Source of the DNA: Vibrio maritimus
GTDB taxonomy: Bacteria; Pseudomonadota; Gammaproteobacteria; Enterobacterales; Vibrionaceae
NCBI GenBank assembly: GCA_000755425.1
Contig: BBMT01000017.1
Coordinates: forward strand, 20,198 to 84,197
Direction: 5' to 3'
Length of the DNA: 64,000 nucleotides
In this document: positions 50,350 through 58,830 of the stretch, piece by piece
Layout of the letters: the number at the start of each line of letters is the position of its first letter
Position numbering within the stretch: the stretch's first letter is position 1
Position numbers and translations under genes: made by a program
The notes under the pieces: model-generated
What the model was told of the DNA's origin: nothing
The model's database searches: none
Seen by the model: only the letters and a program-made list of their open reading frames with translations

Positions 50350-52431
50350 CTACTTCTGAAGAAGTGAAATGTCGGCGATTTGTAGGAACAGGTTACGCAG
50401 GTTGTTTAGTAGCGTTAGACGGTTCTTCTTAAGCGCTTCGTCATCAGCCATGACCATCACGTTATCGAAGAACGCATCCACTGGCTCACGTAGGTCAGCA
50501 AGCTTGCTTAGTGCTTCTTGATAGTTACCGGTCGCGAATGCTGGCTCAAGGGCTTCGGTCATCACTTCAACGTTTTCTGCCAGCGTCTTCTCTGCATCTT
50601 CTTGTAGAAGGGCAAGGTCGATCTCTGCTGCCAGTTCGCCGTCGAATTTCGCTAGGATGTTACCTACTCGCTTGTTCGCTGCCGCTAGTGCTTCAGCTGC
50701 TTCTAGCTCACGGAAGTGAGATACTGCTTTAACGCGTTGGTCGAAGTCTGCTGGTTTGGTTGGACGGTTAGCCAGTACTGCTTGGATGATATCCACGCTG
50801 AAGCCTTCGTCTTTGTACCATGCATTGAAGCGACCAAGCATGAAGTCGATGACGTCGTTTGCAACGTTCGCGTTTGTTAGTTTGCTAGTACCGTCTTCTA
50901 GGGCGAATAGTGACTGTGCTTTTGCAATTAGGTCAGTTAGGTCTAGGTTGTAGCCGTTTTCTACGATGATACGTAGTACACCTAGCGACGCACGACGAAG
51001 TGCGAACGGGTCAGAGCCCTTAGGTGCTTGGCCAATACCAAAGATACCGACAATCGTATCTAGCTTGTCTGCCATTGCGACTGCTGAAGAGATACCTGTG
51101 CTTGGTAGATCATCACCTGCGAAACGCGGCATGTACTGCTCGTAAAGTGCCAGTGCTACTTGCTCATCTTCACCATCGTGAGTGGCGTAGTGCATGCCCA
51201 TCACACCTTGGGTATCAGTAAACTCAAATACCATAGAGGTCATTAGGTCACACTTCGCTAGAAGACCAGCACGCTTAGATTTTTCTACGTCAGCATCGAT
51301 TTGCTCAGCGATGTAGCCAGCAAGTTCAGTAATGCGGTCGGTCTTGTCTTTGATAGTACCAAGCTGCTTCTGGAAGATAGCTTGCTCTAGCTCAGGAAGA
51401 CGGTCGATAAGAGGGCGCTTACGGTCCGTGTTAAAGAAGAATTCAGCATCCGCTAGACGTGGACGTACAACCTTCTCGTTACCTTCGATTACGTAGCGAG
51501 GCTCTTTAGATTCGATGTTAGAAACGAAGATGAAATTTGGTAGAAGCTTCTTGTTCTCGTCGTACACCGGGAAGTACTTCTGGTCACCTTTCATGGTGTA
51601 AACCAACGCTTCAGAAGGCACCTTCAGGAACTCTTCTTCAAACTTCGCCGTTAGTACTACTGGCCATTCAACTAGAGAAGTGACTTCTTCAACTAGGTCA
51701 TCTTCTAGATCAGCGATACCACCAACAGCCGCTGCTGCTTTTTGAGAATCTGCTAGGATGATTGCTTTACGAGCTTCGTAATCTGCCATGACTTTACCGC
51801 GCTCTTCTAGGATCGCAGGGTATTGCTCAGCAGAATCGATAGTGAACTCTTGCTCACCCATGAAGCGGTGACCACGGATAGTGCGGTCAGAGGCTACGCC
51901 TAGGATCTCGCCTTCAATCAGGTCGGAGCCCATTAGCATAGTCAGTGTTTTAACAGGACGGATAAATTGAGTCGTCTTGTTACCCCAGCGCATTGGCTTA
52001 GCGATAGGTAGGTTAGCTAGCGCTTTAGCTGCTAGGTCTACAACGATTTCAGTCGTTGCCTGGCCTTTGACTTCTTGTTTGAATAGTAGCCATTCGCCTT
52101 TGTCAGTCACTAGACGGTCTGCTTGCTCAACAGTGATACCGTTGCCGCGAGCCCAGCCTTGAGCCGCTTTAGTTGCATTGCCGTCAGCATCGAACGCCAC
52201 AGAAACAGCAGGACCACGTTTCTCAACCACTTTATCAGCTTGACCTTCAGCAAGACCAGCCACCTTAAGTGCGAGGCGACGAGGAGCCGCGTACCATTTC
52301 ATGCCTTCGTGTGCGAGATCTGCACCTTTAAGCTCTGCTTCGAAGTTTGCTGCGAAAGCTTCTGCTAGGGTACGAAGCTGCGTTGGTGGTAGCTCTTCAG
52401 TACCGAGTTCAATTAGAAATTCTTTTGCCAT
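50350..52431 (-). CDS. glyS: Glycyl-tRNA synthetase beta subunit
   Basis: Larger subunit of the alpha2beta2 glycyl-tRNA synthetase, which holds the tRNA-binding parts. The 693-residue protein starts MAKEFLIELGTEELPPTQLR, the family signature, and carries an HD-like domain (residues about 395-480) and a C-terminal anticodon-binding region. Intact; two bases after glyQ, so the subunits are translated together. Confidence 0.95.
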   Translation of the reverse strand: MAKEFLIELGTEELPPTQLRTLAEAFAANFEAELKGADLAHEGMKWYAAPRRLALKVAGLAEGQADKVVEKRGPAVSVAFDADGNATKAAQGWARGNGITVEQADRLVTDKGEWLLFKQEVKGQATTEIVVDLAAKALANLPIAKPMRWGNKTTQFIRPVKTLTMLMGSDLIEGEILGVASDRTIRGHRFMGEQEFTIDSAEQYPAILEERGKVMADYEARKAIILADSQKAAAAVGGIADLEDDLVEEVTSLVEWPVVLTAKFEEEFLKVPSEALVYTMKGDQKYFPVYDENKKLLPNFIFVSNIESKEPRYVIEGNEKVVRPRLADAEFFFNTDRKRPLIDRLPELEQAIFQKQLGTIKDKTDRITELAGYIAEQIDADVEKSKRAGLLAKCDLMTSMVFEFTDTQGVMGMHYATHDGEDEQVALALYEQYMPRFAGDDLPSTGISSAVAMADKLDTIVGIFGIGQAPKGSDPFALRRASLGVLRIIVENGYNLDLTDLIAKAQSLFALEDGTSKLTNANVANDVIDFMLGRFNAWYKDEGFSVDIIQAVLANRPTKPADFDQRVKAVSHFRELEAAEALAAANKRVGNILAKFDGELAAEIDLALLQEDAEKTLAENVEVMTEALEPAFATGNYQEALSKLADLREPVDAFFDNVMVMADDEALKKNRLTLLNNLRNLFLQIADISLLQK

Positions 52432-52433
52432 GA

Positions 52434-53354
52434 TTACTTCTCCTCTTCCTTACGGCACATTGGGAAGCCTAGAGCTTCACGTGATGCGTAGTACGCTTCA
52501 GCAACAGACTTGGTCAGGTTGCGGATGCGAAGGATGTAACGTTGGCGCTCTGTTACAGAGATAGCTTTGCGCGCATCAAGGATGTTGAATGCGTGACCCG
52601 CTTTAAGAATGCGTTCGTAAGCAGGAAGCGGAAGTGGCTTCTCAAGCTCAAGTAGTTCTTTACACTCTTTCTCACACTGATCGAAGAACGTGAATAGGAA
52701 GTCTACATCAGCGTGTTCGAAATTATACGTTGATTGCTCAACTTCGTTTTGGTGGAAGATATCACCGTAAGTCACTTTGCTGCCGTCTGGCGCGATGTTC
52801 CACACTAGGTCGTAAACAGAGTCTACTTCTTGAATGTACATAGCTAGACGTTCGATACCATAAGTGATCTCGCCAGTTACTGGCTTACACTCAAGACCAC
52901 CAACCTGCTGGAAGTAAGTAAACTGAGTCACTTCCATGCCGTTCAGCCATACTTCCCAACCAAGACCCCATGCACCAAGTGTTGGGTTTTCCCAGTTGTC
53001 TTCTACGAAACGAATGTCGTGAACTAGCGGGTCGACACCAAGTACTTCAAGTGAACCAAGGTACAGCTCCTGAATGTTGTCAGGAGACGGCTTAAGCGCT
53101 ACTTGGAATTGATAATAGTGCTGAAGACGGTTCGGGTTCTCACCGTAGCGACCATCGGTCGGACGACGTGAAGGTTGAACGTATGCCGTAGACATTGGCT
53201 CTGGGCCAAGTGCACGTAGACATGTCATTGGGTGAGAGGTGCCTGCACCTACTTCCATATCTAGTGGTTGAACAATAGTACAACCGTTCTGTGCCCAGTA
53301 ATCCTGCAGCGCGAGGATCATTCCCTGGAAGGTTTTGATATCGTATTTTTGCAT
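52434..53354 (-). CDS. glyQ: Glycyl-tRNA synthetase alpha subunit
   Basis: Catalytic class II subunit. The 306-residue protein has TFQGMILALQDYWAQNGC at the N-terminus, GAGTSHPMTCLRALGPEP and ARKAISVTERQRYILRIRNL near the end. The expected family length is 300-305. First gene of the glyQS operon. Confidence 0.96.
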   Translation of the reverse strand: MQKYDIKTFQGMILALQDYWAQNGCTIVQPLDMEVGAGTSHPMTCLRALGPEPMSTAYVQPSRRPTDGRYGENPNRLQHYYQFQVALKPSPDNIQELYLGSLEVLGVDPLVHDIRFVEDNWENPTLGAWGLGWEVWLNGMEVTQFTYFQQVGGLECKPVTGEITYGIERLAMYIQEVDSVYDLVWNIAPDGSKVTYGDIFHQNEVEQSTYNFEHADVDFLFTFFDQCEKECKELLELEKPLPLPAYERILKAGHAFNILDARKAISVTERQRYILRIRNLTKSVAEAYYASREALGFPMCRKEEEK

Positions 53355-53569
53355 AGTAATTCGCGCAATTCTCTAAGTGAAAAGGTCTATCTGATAATCA
53401 GAAAATAACAAATAAGTATACGATTAATCGGTAAGGGGAGTAGGGGTAAAAGTGCTGAATTAATCCCCGCAAAGCTAAAAAATGGGGTTTTTCGGTGTTG
53501 TTCGCTAAGTAGAAGGGTTCAAACCCCACGATTGTTGAAATTGATTCGTTGACTGATTACAATGCCGGC

Positions 53570-53735
53570 CATCTTTGGGAGTAGCTTATCCATACGCTTG
53601 CAAGCGTTTGGATTCGTTCGTCAACATAATTGGTGCAAAATCACCATGGCGCTCGAGACTTGTGCCCGCAAGTTTAGCAAGACCATAGATAAACATCGTG
53701 AACCGGGGTGGGGCGCGAGGTTTGTCTATAGGTTA
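53570..53735 (+). promoter_or_regulatory. yybP-ykoY manganese riboswitch
   Basis: The stretch carries the family's conserved blocks in order: GGGAGTAGC (53577-53585), CGTCAACATAAT, GCAAGACC, ACCGGGGTGGGG and CGAGGTTTGTCTAT. This is the Mn2+-sensing riboswitch known before mntP in E. coli and before UPF0016-type exporters. It ends about 33 bases before the mneA start. Downstream, a hairpin TATAG / CTATA (53727-53744) and a GCCCC at 53752-53756 that could pair with GGGGC inside the aptamer may form the expression platform. Confidence 0.9.
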
Positions 53736-53767
53736 AAAACTATAAACCCTGCCCCTTAGAGCATGTC

Positions 53768-54322
53768 GTGAGCGTTTTAGCTATATCAATTACTACCGTG
53801 GCACTCGCCGAAATAGGCGATAAGACCCAGCTTTTGTCGTTATTGCTGGCAAGCCGTTACCGTAAACCCATTCCTATCATTGCCGCTATCTTTCTAGCGA
53901 CCATTGCCAATCATGCATTAGCTGCATGGCTAGGTGTCGTGGTGGCCGATTACTTATCTCCGGATGTCCTAAAATGGGTGCTGGTGGTCAGCTTCCTTGC
54001 TATGGCTGCATGGATCTTGGTACCCGACAAACTGGATGACGATGAGAGTATTTCAAGCCGTGGCCCGTTTGTTGCTAGTTTTATTGCCTTTTTTATCGCG
54101 GAAATCGGTGACAAAACTCAGATTGCCACCTCTATCCTTGGGGCTCAATATGCAGATGCCCTAGCTTTGGTGGTGATCGGTACTACGGTTGGTATGCTAC
54201 TTGCCAATGTACCTGTGGTACTGATAGGTAAACTATCTGCGGATAAATTACCATTAGATTGGATTCGTCGTATTACAGCCATTTTGTTTGTGGGACTCGC
54301 TATAGGCGCCGCTGTTTTTTAA
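53768..54322 (+). CDS. mneA: Manganese exporter MneA (UPF0016/TMEM165 family)
   Basis: Inner-membrane Mn2+ exporter of the UPF0016/GDT1 family; V. cholerae MneA is the named member. The 184-residue protein has six predicted helices in two halves, each with the family motif: LAEIGDKTQLLSLLLA near residue 14 and IAEIGDKTQIATSIL near 115. The start is GTG at 53768. An ATG-TCG-TGA mini-frame at 53763-53771 overlaps it. The manganese riboswitch directly upstream agrees with the function. Confidence 0.92.
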   Translation: MSVLAISITTVALAEIGDKTQLLSLLLASRYRKPIPIIAAIFLATIANHALAAWLGVVVADYLSPDVLKWVLVVSFLAMAAWILVPDKLDDDESISSRGPFVASFIAFFIAEIGDKTQIATSILGAQYADALALVVIGTTVGMLLANVPVVLIGKLSADKLPLDWIRRITAILFVGLAIGAAVF

Positions 54323-54462
54323 TAACAATATCAACTGAGTATCGAATTTTAATCGCGATCAAACTCTCGCTCGAATCTGACGGATTTCGTGATGAATGAC
54401 ATATTAGTGTCATAATTGTCATGGTACTTTAATCATGTGGATCCTAGCGAGAGGGCAAGATT

Positions 54463-54723
54463 ATGCTTACACGTTACACAGGAATGACCGCAGAAAGCCA
54501 AAGCCGTTTGTTTACTTTCGGCTTGGTATTAACGCTGCTGGGTATGGTACTCACGGATATGTGGATACCTATGGTAGTAGGCGCCATTATTATGGCGGGA
54601 TTGGCTGTCGAGTCGTGGATTCGGGTTCAGCATCTTATCCCAATGCACAATGAGATTCGTTCGATGCAAAAGCAGATTAAGAAACTTCAATCTGAAGTCA
54701 GAACGCTGGAGTATGACGAATAG
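54463..54723 (+). CDS. Small membrane protein with C-terminal coiled coil, unknown function
   Basis: An 86-residue protein I do not recognise as a named family. Two hydrophobic helices (about residues 19-35 and 37-55) are followed by a charged helical stretch MQKQIKKLQSEVRTLEYDE with heptad spacing, likely a short coiled coil. It lies between mneA and the convergent tusA, with its own 140-bp upstream gap, and ends at a shared terminator. No regulator or enzyme neighbour suggests a role. Confidence 0.65.
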   Translation: MLTRYTGMTAESQSRLFTFGLVLTLLGMVLTDMWIPMVVGAIIMAGLAVESWIRVQHLIPMHNEIRSMQKQIKKLQSEVRTLEYDE

Positions 54724-54744
54724 CTTCAATGAGACGAATAGTAG

Positions 54745-54770
54745 AAAGGCTGCCAATGGCAGCCTTTTTT
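54745..54770. terminator. Bidirectional terminator between the small membrane protein and tusA
   Basis: A 10-bp perfect stem AAAGGCTGCC / GGCAGCCTTT with a three-base loop and a following T tract, between converging genes. Confidence 0.9.
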
Positions 54771-54776
54771 AATGCG

Positions 54777-55025
54777 TTATGCCATGCCTTTTTTGATTAG
54801 GTAAAGGTAGGGCACCGTTTCTGTTTGCGCACCAAGTAATTGGTGATCCATAAAGCGACAGAAACTTGGAATATCGCGAGTGGTGGAAGGATCGTCGGCT
54901 TTCACCAACAACACATCACCATCTTCCATTTTACGAATTGTCTTCCTGACCATCATCACTGGCTCTGGGCAGCGCAATCCTTCGGCCTCAAGTGTTTGCG
55001 TGGCAAGGTCTGTATTGATTGTCAT
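54777..55025 (-). CDS. tusA: Sulfurtransferase TusA
   Basis: Small sulfur carrier that passes persulfide sulfur from IscS toward tRNA 2-thiolation through the TusBCD relay. The 82-residue protein has the family signature LRCPEPVMMVRK (active-site Cys in CPEP) and ends in LYLIKKG. Family length is about 81. Confidence 0.94.
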   Translation of the reverse strand: MTINTDLATQTLEAEGLRCPEPVMMVRKTIRKMEDGDVLLVKADDPSTTRDIPSFCRFMDHQLLGAQTETVPYLYLIKKGMA

Positions 55026-55158
55026 GGGGAACTCTTTTCTCTAGAAAACTGCCCAAATTCTACTTATGAAGAAAAAATATGCAATAACCCCTTGGCAAAC
55101 GGATCATTTTGCTTTAACTTTATTAACAAGTTGGTAACAAAGAGACAGGGAAGTAGCT

Positions 55159-55343
55159 ATGTTGACCGCACTAGATAGATTAACAATATACTCGGTACTG
55201 TGCGTGATTGCGTTTTGTGCCTGGTACTTCAGCCTTCACCACAAGCTGGTTGGACACCTTTAATTGGTTTGAGTGCTGCAATCGTGGGATTGTGGCTTGA
55301 GATGAGACGCTGGCAAGATGCTTCTGAGGAGCAAGAAAATTAA
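55159..55343 (+). CDS. Small inner-membrane protein, frameshifted, unknown function
   Basis: The frame begins MLTALDRLTIYSVLCVIAF and as written stops at 55263. A single missing base at about 55219 would join it to QAGWTPLIGLSAAIVGLWLEM and RRWQDASEEQEN, ending at 55343. The restored product has 61 residues with two hydrophobic helices and a charged tail. It is followed by a strong terminator, which supports a real gene. No family is recognised. The break fits the error pattern seen elsewhere in the window. Confidence 0.6.
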
Positions 55344-55420
55344 CAATTAATAAACATTCTGCCATCTAAACTATCCAACACACTACGACATTCCGACACT
55401 ATCCCCATTTTCTTGGGCTT

Positions 55421-55445
55421 CCCCGCTGAAAGGCGGGATTTTTTT
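55421..55445 (+). terminator. Terminator after the small membrane protein
   Basis: A GC-rich 5-bp stem CCCGC / GCGGG with a six-base loop is followed by a seven-T run; it also separates this unit from the next gene. Confidence 0.8.
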
Positions 55446-55503
55446 ATCTGAAGAAAAGCAAACCAAGTGTAGACTAAGTAAAGATAAACCCTAGGAAAGG
55501 CTT

Positions 55504-56445
55504 ATGGAACTCGAAGAAATCTATCGCCGTGATCTTAACTTGTTGGTGGCATTGAAAGTATTAGTAGAGGAGGGCAGTGTTAGTCAGGCTGCTGTGCGAC
55601 TCAATCTAAGTCAATCTGCAACCAGTCGAGTGCTGGGAAGGCTGCGAGACTTACTTGGCGATCCGCTATTTACTCGTCAGGGGCAGCGCATTATTCCGAC
55701 CAGTAAGGCTATTGAAATATGCAAGCAAATAGACCAACCACTAGAATCTTTTCGCCAGTTGTTAACCCCCAGCGAGTTCAATCCTTACTATTGTAATGAG
55801 CGTTTCCTTATTGCTACCACTGACTATGCGATGCAAACTATTTTGCCTTACGCGCTGCCTAAGATTTATCAGCTAGCACCGAATATCTCTTTGGAGTTTG
55901 CGCCTCTGCAACATGAAAGTCTTTTCAAACAGCTCAGCACAGACAAAGTCGATATGGCAATTTGCCGTCCGACTGGGTCTGTGACGCCTTTGCATCAAGA
56001 AGTGCTTGGACCTGTGGGCGTTTCTTGTTTGGTTTCCAAACGTCATCCTTTGGCGGACAAGCCTTTATCTCTTGAAGATTACATTAATGCACCTCATGCA
56101 ATGATTGCTATCAGTGATGGCGTCAAAGCATTATTGGATGCTGCGCTAGTTAATCAAAATCCAAGAAAAATGGTGTTGCGCGCGTATCACCTAGAAGCGG
56201 CGTTAGCGATCGTCGATAGTATGCCGCTTATCATTACCGTTCCGGCTGATCTCGCTTACTTAGTGGCTGAGCGCTACGATTTGGTGATTAAACCACTACC
56301 TTTCGCCTTTACGCCATTTGACTATTCTTTGATCTGGCATGCTCGATGCGATACCTCGGAGTCTCAAAAGTGGCTGCGCTCGGTGGTGAAAGAAGAGTGT
56401 GGAAAATTGATTGCTAAGCGTATTGAAGATGTGGGTTTAGGTTGA
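55504..56445 (+). CDS. LysR-type transcriptional regulator
   Basis: A 313-residue LysR-family regulator. N-terminal winged helix RRDLNLLVALKVLVEEGSVS followed by AAVRLNLSQSATSRVLGRLRDLLGDPLF; then a periplasmic-binding-like effector domain (residues about 90-300). The form RRDLNLL is like the NodD/LeuO-type subgroup. The target is unknown; a likely candidate is the convergent acuI-type gene, whose upstream region holds a palindrome of T-N11-A form. Confidence 0.87.
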   Translation: MELEEIYRRDLNLLVALKVLVEEGSVSQAAVRLNLSQSATSRVLGRLRDLLGDPLFTRQGQRIIPTSKAIEICKQIDQPLESFRQLLTPSEFNPYYCNERFLIATTDYAMQTILPYALPKIYQLAPNISLEFAPLQHESLFKQLSTDKVDMAICRPTGSVTPLHQEVLGPVGVSCLVSKRHPLADKPLSLEDYINAPHAMIAISDGVKALLDAALVNQNPRKMVLRAYHLEAALAIVDSMPLIITVPADLAYLVAERYDLVIKPLPFAFTPFDYSLIWHARCDTSESQKWLRSVVKEECGKLIAKRIEDVGLG

Positions 56446-56451
56446 ATAGAA

Positions 56452-56478
56452 AAAAGGCTCTCGTAATGAGAGCCTTTT
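56452..56478. terminator. Bidirectional terminator between the LysR gene and the oxidoreductase
   Basis: An 11-bp perfect stem AAAAGGCTCTC / GAGAGCCTTTT with a five-base loop between converging genes. Confidence 0.9.
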
Positions 56479-56499
56479 CTACAACGAGGTTATCGCTAA

Positions 56500-57480
56500 T
56501 TAGATTTTGATAGTCACGCGACCCGTTACGGCACCGTTAGTGATGTCTTCAGCCGCTTGAATTGCATCTTCTAGTGCTACGGTTTTGCTAGCTTGTGCGT
56601 AGTATGACTCAGGAAGTAGCGTGGCTAACTGTTCCCAAGCTTTGATGCGTTTTTCGCGTGGGCACATTACAGAGTCAACACCTTGTAGACGCACGTTACG
56701 CAGGATAAATGGCATCACTGTCGTAGGTAGGTCAAAGCCACCCGCTAGGCCACATGCAGCGACAACACCGTTGTAGTTCACTTGCGCAAGCACTTTAGCA
56801 AGCATGTTGCTGCCCACAGTATCAACAGCTGCAGCCCAGAATTGACGCTCAAGCGGTTTCGCTGGCTCTTCCAGTTCGCTGCGCTCAACAATGCGTGATG
56901 CACCGAGTGATTTTAGTAGTTCGCCATTCGCTGAAGCGCGACCTGTCACTGCTGCTACTTTGTAACCTAGCTGGCTAAGTAGTGTGACAGATACACTACC
57001 CACACCACCACTTGCGCCTGTGACCAGTACTTCGCCGTCTTCTGGTTTTACGCCAGCATCAACAATGGCTTGTACACATAGCATCGCAGTAAAGCCTGCA
57101 GTACCGATAGCCATCACTTTTTCTGCATCGAGACCTGCTGGCATTGGCACTAGCCAATCACCGTTTAGACTCGCTTTTTCAGCCATGCCACCCCAGTGAT
57201 TCTCACCGACCCCCCAGCCAGTGAGAACCACTTCGTCGCCTTCCTTGTAACGAGGGTCGTCTGATTGCGACACTACGCCAGAAAGATCGATACCCGGTAC
57301 CATTGGGAAATTGCGGATGATTTTACCTTTACCGGTAATAGCCAACCCATCTTTGTAGTTCAAAGATGAATATTTTACATCTATTTTTACATTACCTTCT
57401 GGAAGCTGTGACTCGTCTACTTGAGAAATAGTAGCGATTGTTTTTTTATCTTCTTGGTTAAGTAACAGTGCTTTGAACAT
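56500..57480 (-). CDS. acuI: Acrylyl-CoA reductase family MDR oxidoreductase (AcuI/YhdH)
   Basis: NADPH-dependent medium-chain reductase without zinc ligands; AcuI/YhdH reduces acryloyl-CoA to propionyl-CoA and so detoxifies acrylate. The 326-residue protein starts MFKALLLNQEDKK, has SSLNYKDGLAITGKGKI, GIDLSGVV, the cofactor loop VTGASGGVGSVSVTLL near residue 150 and ACGLAGG. The start at 57480 follows an ATGTTC context; a frame to 57492 adds four residues. DMSP breakdown by marine bacteria uses this enzyme, but no DMSP lyase gene is nearby. Confidence 0.85.
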   Translation of the reverse strand: MFKALLLNQEDKKTIATISQVDESQLPEGNVKIDVKYSSLNYKDGLAITGKGKIIRNFPMVPGIDLSGVVSQSDDPRYKEGDEVVLTGWGVGENHWGGMAEKASLNGDWLVPMPAGLDAEKVMAIGTAGFTAMLCVQAIVDAGVKPEDGEVLVTGASGGVGSVSVTLLSQLGYKVAAVTGRASANGELLKSLGASRIVERSELEEPAKPLERQFWAAAVDTVGSNMLAKVLAQVNYNGVVAACGLAGGFDLPTTVMPFILRNVRLQGVDSVMCPREKRIKAWEQLATLLPESYYAQASKTVALEDAIQAAEDITNGAVTGRVTIKI

Positions 57481-57567
57481 GATGTTCTCCAATGAGTTGA
57501 CGTGTTATCTGCTGCAAAGTGTAGGTGAGAAATTCGAAAAAAAACAATGAAACTTCAACATTAGATG

Positions 57568-57584
57568 TATGCATTACATGCATA
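57568..57584. promoter_or_regulatory. Palindrome upstream of acuI, candidate operator
   Basis: TATGCAT-TAC-ATGCATA is a perfect 7-bp dyad with a three-base centre, 88 bases before the acuI start. It includes a T-N11-A (57570-57582), the LysR-box form. Protein unknown; the adjacent LysR is a candidate. Confidence 0.45.
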
Positions 57585-57589
57585 AATAA

Positions 57590-57616
57590 AAACAGCCCCG
57601 AAAACGGAGCTGTTTG
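57590..57616 (-). terminator. fadBA operon terminator
   Basis: An 11-base imperfect stem AAACAGCCCCG / CGGAGCTGTTT with a four-base loop; on the minus strand it is followed by a T-rich run, 25 bases past the fadA stop. Confidence 0.8.
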
Positions 57617-57640
57617 CGTTGAAGAGCCGTAATGAGAGGA

Positions 57641-58804
57641 CTACGGTCTTTCAAAGATGGTTGCGATACCTTGACCTAAACCAATACACATAGTGGCAAG
57701 ACCGATCTTAGCGTCTCTGTTTTCCATGATATTGATAAGCGTGGTTGAGATACGAGAGCCCGAGCAACCCAATGGGTGACCCAATGCGATGGCGCCGCCA
57801 TTCAGGTTAACCTTTTCATCGACCACATCCAGTAGACCAAGATCTTTAGCACATGGCAGAGATTGAGCCGCAAATGCTTCGTTTAGCTCAACAATATCGA
57901 TGTCGTCCATCGTTAGACCTGCACGCTTCAGTGCTTTTTGCGTGGCAGGTACCGGGCCGTAACCCATAATCGACGGATCGCAGCCAGCAATGGCCATAGA
58001 GCGGATCTTCGCGCGAATGGTTAAACCAAGCTCGTTAGCTTTCTCTTCGCTCATGATAAGCATGGCAGACGCACCATCAGACAGTGCCGATGACGTACCT
58101 GCGGTTACCGTGCCATTTGCAGGGTCAAATACTGGACGAAGCTTGGACAGCCCTTCAACATTGGTTTCTGGACGAATCACTTCATCGTAATCGAGGGTAA
58201 ACAGTGAACCATCTTCAGCATGACCTTCGGTCGGCAAGATCTCGTTCTTGAATCGACCTTCAAGCGTTGCAGCTTGCGCTCGCTGGTGGCTTCGCGCTGC
58301 AAACACATCTTGTTGCTCACGGCTGATGCCATGCAATTTACCCAGCATTTCGGCGGTGAGACCCATCATGCCCGCTGCTTTCGCGACGTTTTTAGAAAGC
58401 TGAGGGTGGAAGTCCACACCGTGCGTCATAGGAACGTGTCCCATGTGCTCAACGCCACCAATTAGGCAGATCTCAGCATCGCCAACCATGATTGAGCGCG
58501 CAGCGTCATGCAATGCTTGCATAGATGAGCCACATAGACGGTTTACCGTGACGGCACCAATTTCAATCGGTAGGCCTGCCAGTAGCGCTGCATTACGAGC
58601 AACGTTAAAACCTTGCTCTAGGGTTTGCTGTACACAGCCCCAGTAGATATCTTCAATCTCTTCTGGCTTCACTTGTGGATTGCGAGCCAAGATACCTTTC
58701 ATTAGATGTGCCGATAAGTCTTCAGCACGCTGATGTCTAAATGCACCACCCTTGGAACGACCCATAGGTGTACGAAGACAATCAACAACGACAACATTTT
58801 TCAT
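57641..58804 (-). CDS. fadA: 3-ketoacyl-CoA thiolase FadA
   Basis: Last enzyme of the fatty-acid beta-oxidation cycle, releasing acetyl-CoA. The 387-residue protein has the nucleophile cysteine in VNRLCGSSMQALHDA near residue 91, NEAFAAQSL, GGAIALGHPLGCSG, and the second cysteine in TMCIGLGQG. The start at 58804 (MKNVVVVDCLRTPMG) matches the family; the longer frame to 58819 adds five residues. It lies 26 bases after fadB in the fadBA operon. Confidence 0.95.
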   Translation of the reverse strand: MKNVVVVDCLRTPMGRSKGGAFRHQRAEDLSAHLMKGILARNPQVKPEEIEDIYWGCVQQTLEQGFNVARNAALLAGLPIEIGAVTVNRLCGSSMQALHDAARSIMVGDAEICLIGGVEHMGHVPMTHGVDFHPQLSKNVAKAAGMMGLTAEMLGKLHGISREQQDVFAARSHQRAQAATLEGRFKNEILPTEGHAEDGSLFTLDYDEVIRPETNVEGLSKLRPVFDPANGTVTAGTSSALSDGASAMLIMSEEKANELGLTIRAKIRSMAIAGCDPSIMGYGPVPATQKALKRAGLTMDDIDIVELNEAFAAQSLPCAKDLGLLDVVDEKVNLNGGAIALGHPLGCSGSRISTTLINIMENRDAKIGLATMCIGLGQGIATIFERP

Positions 58805-58830
58805 TTTGATATTCCTCATCCAATCGGTGG

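Noticed and set aside
53562..53759. 65-codon frame before mneA
   Set aside because: It lies across the manganese riboswitch and has no protein-like pattern; the conserved RNA blocks explain the sequence.
54435..54653. 72-codon frame overlapping the small membrane protein gene
   Set aside because: It is in another frame, with many His/Tyr/Arg in a shadow-like mix, while 54463-54723 has clear helices and ends at a terminator.
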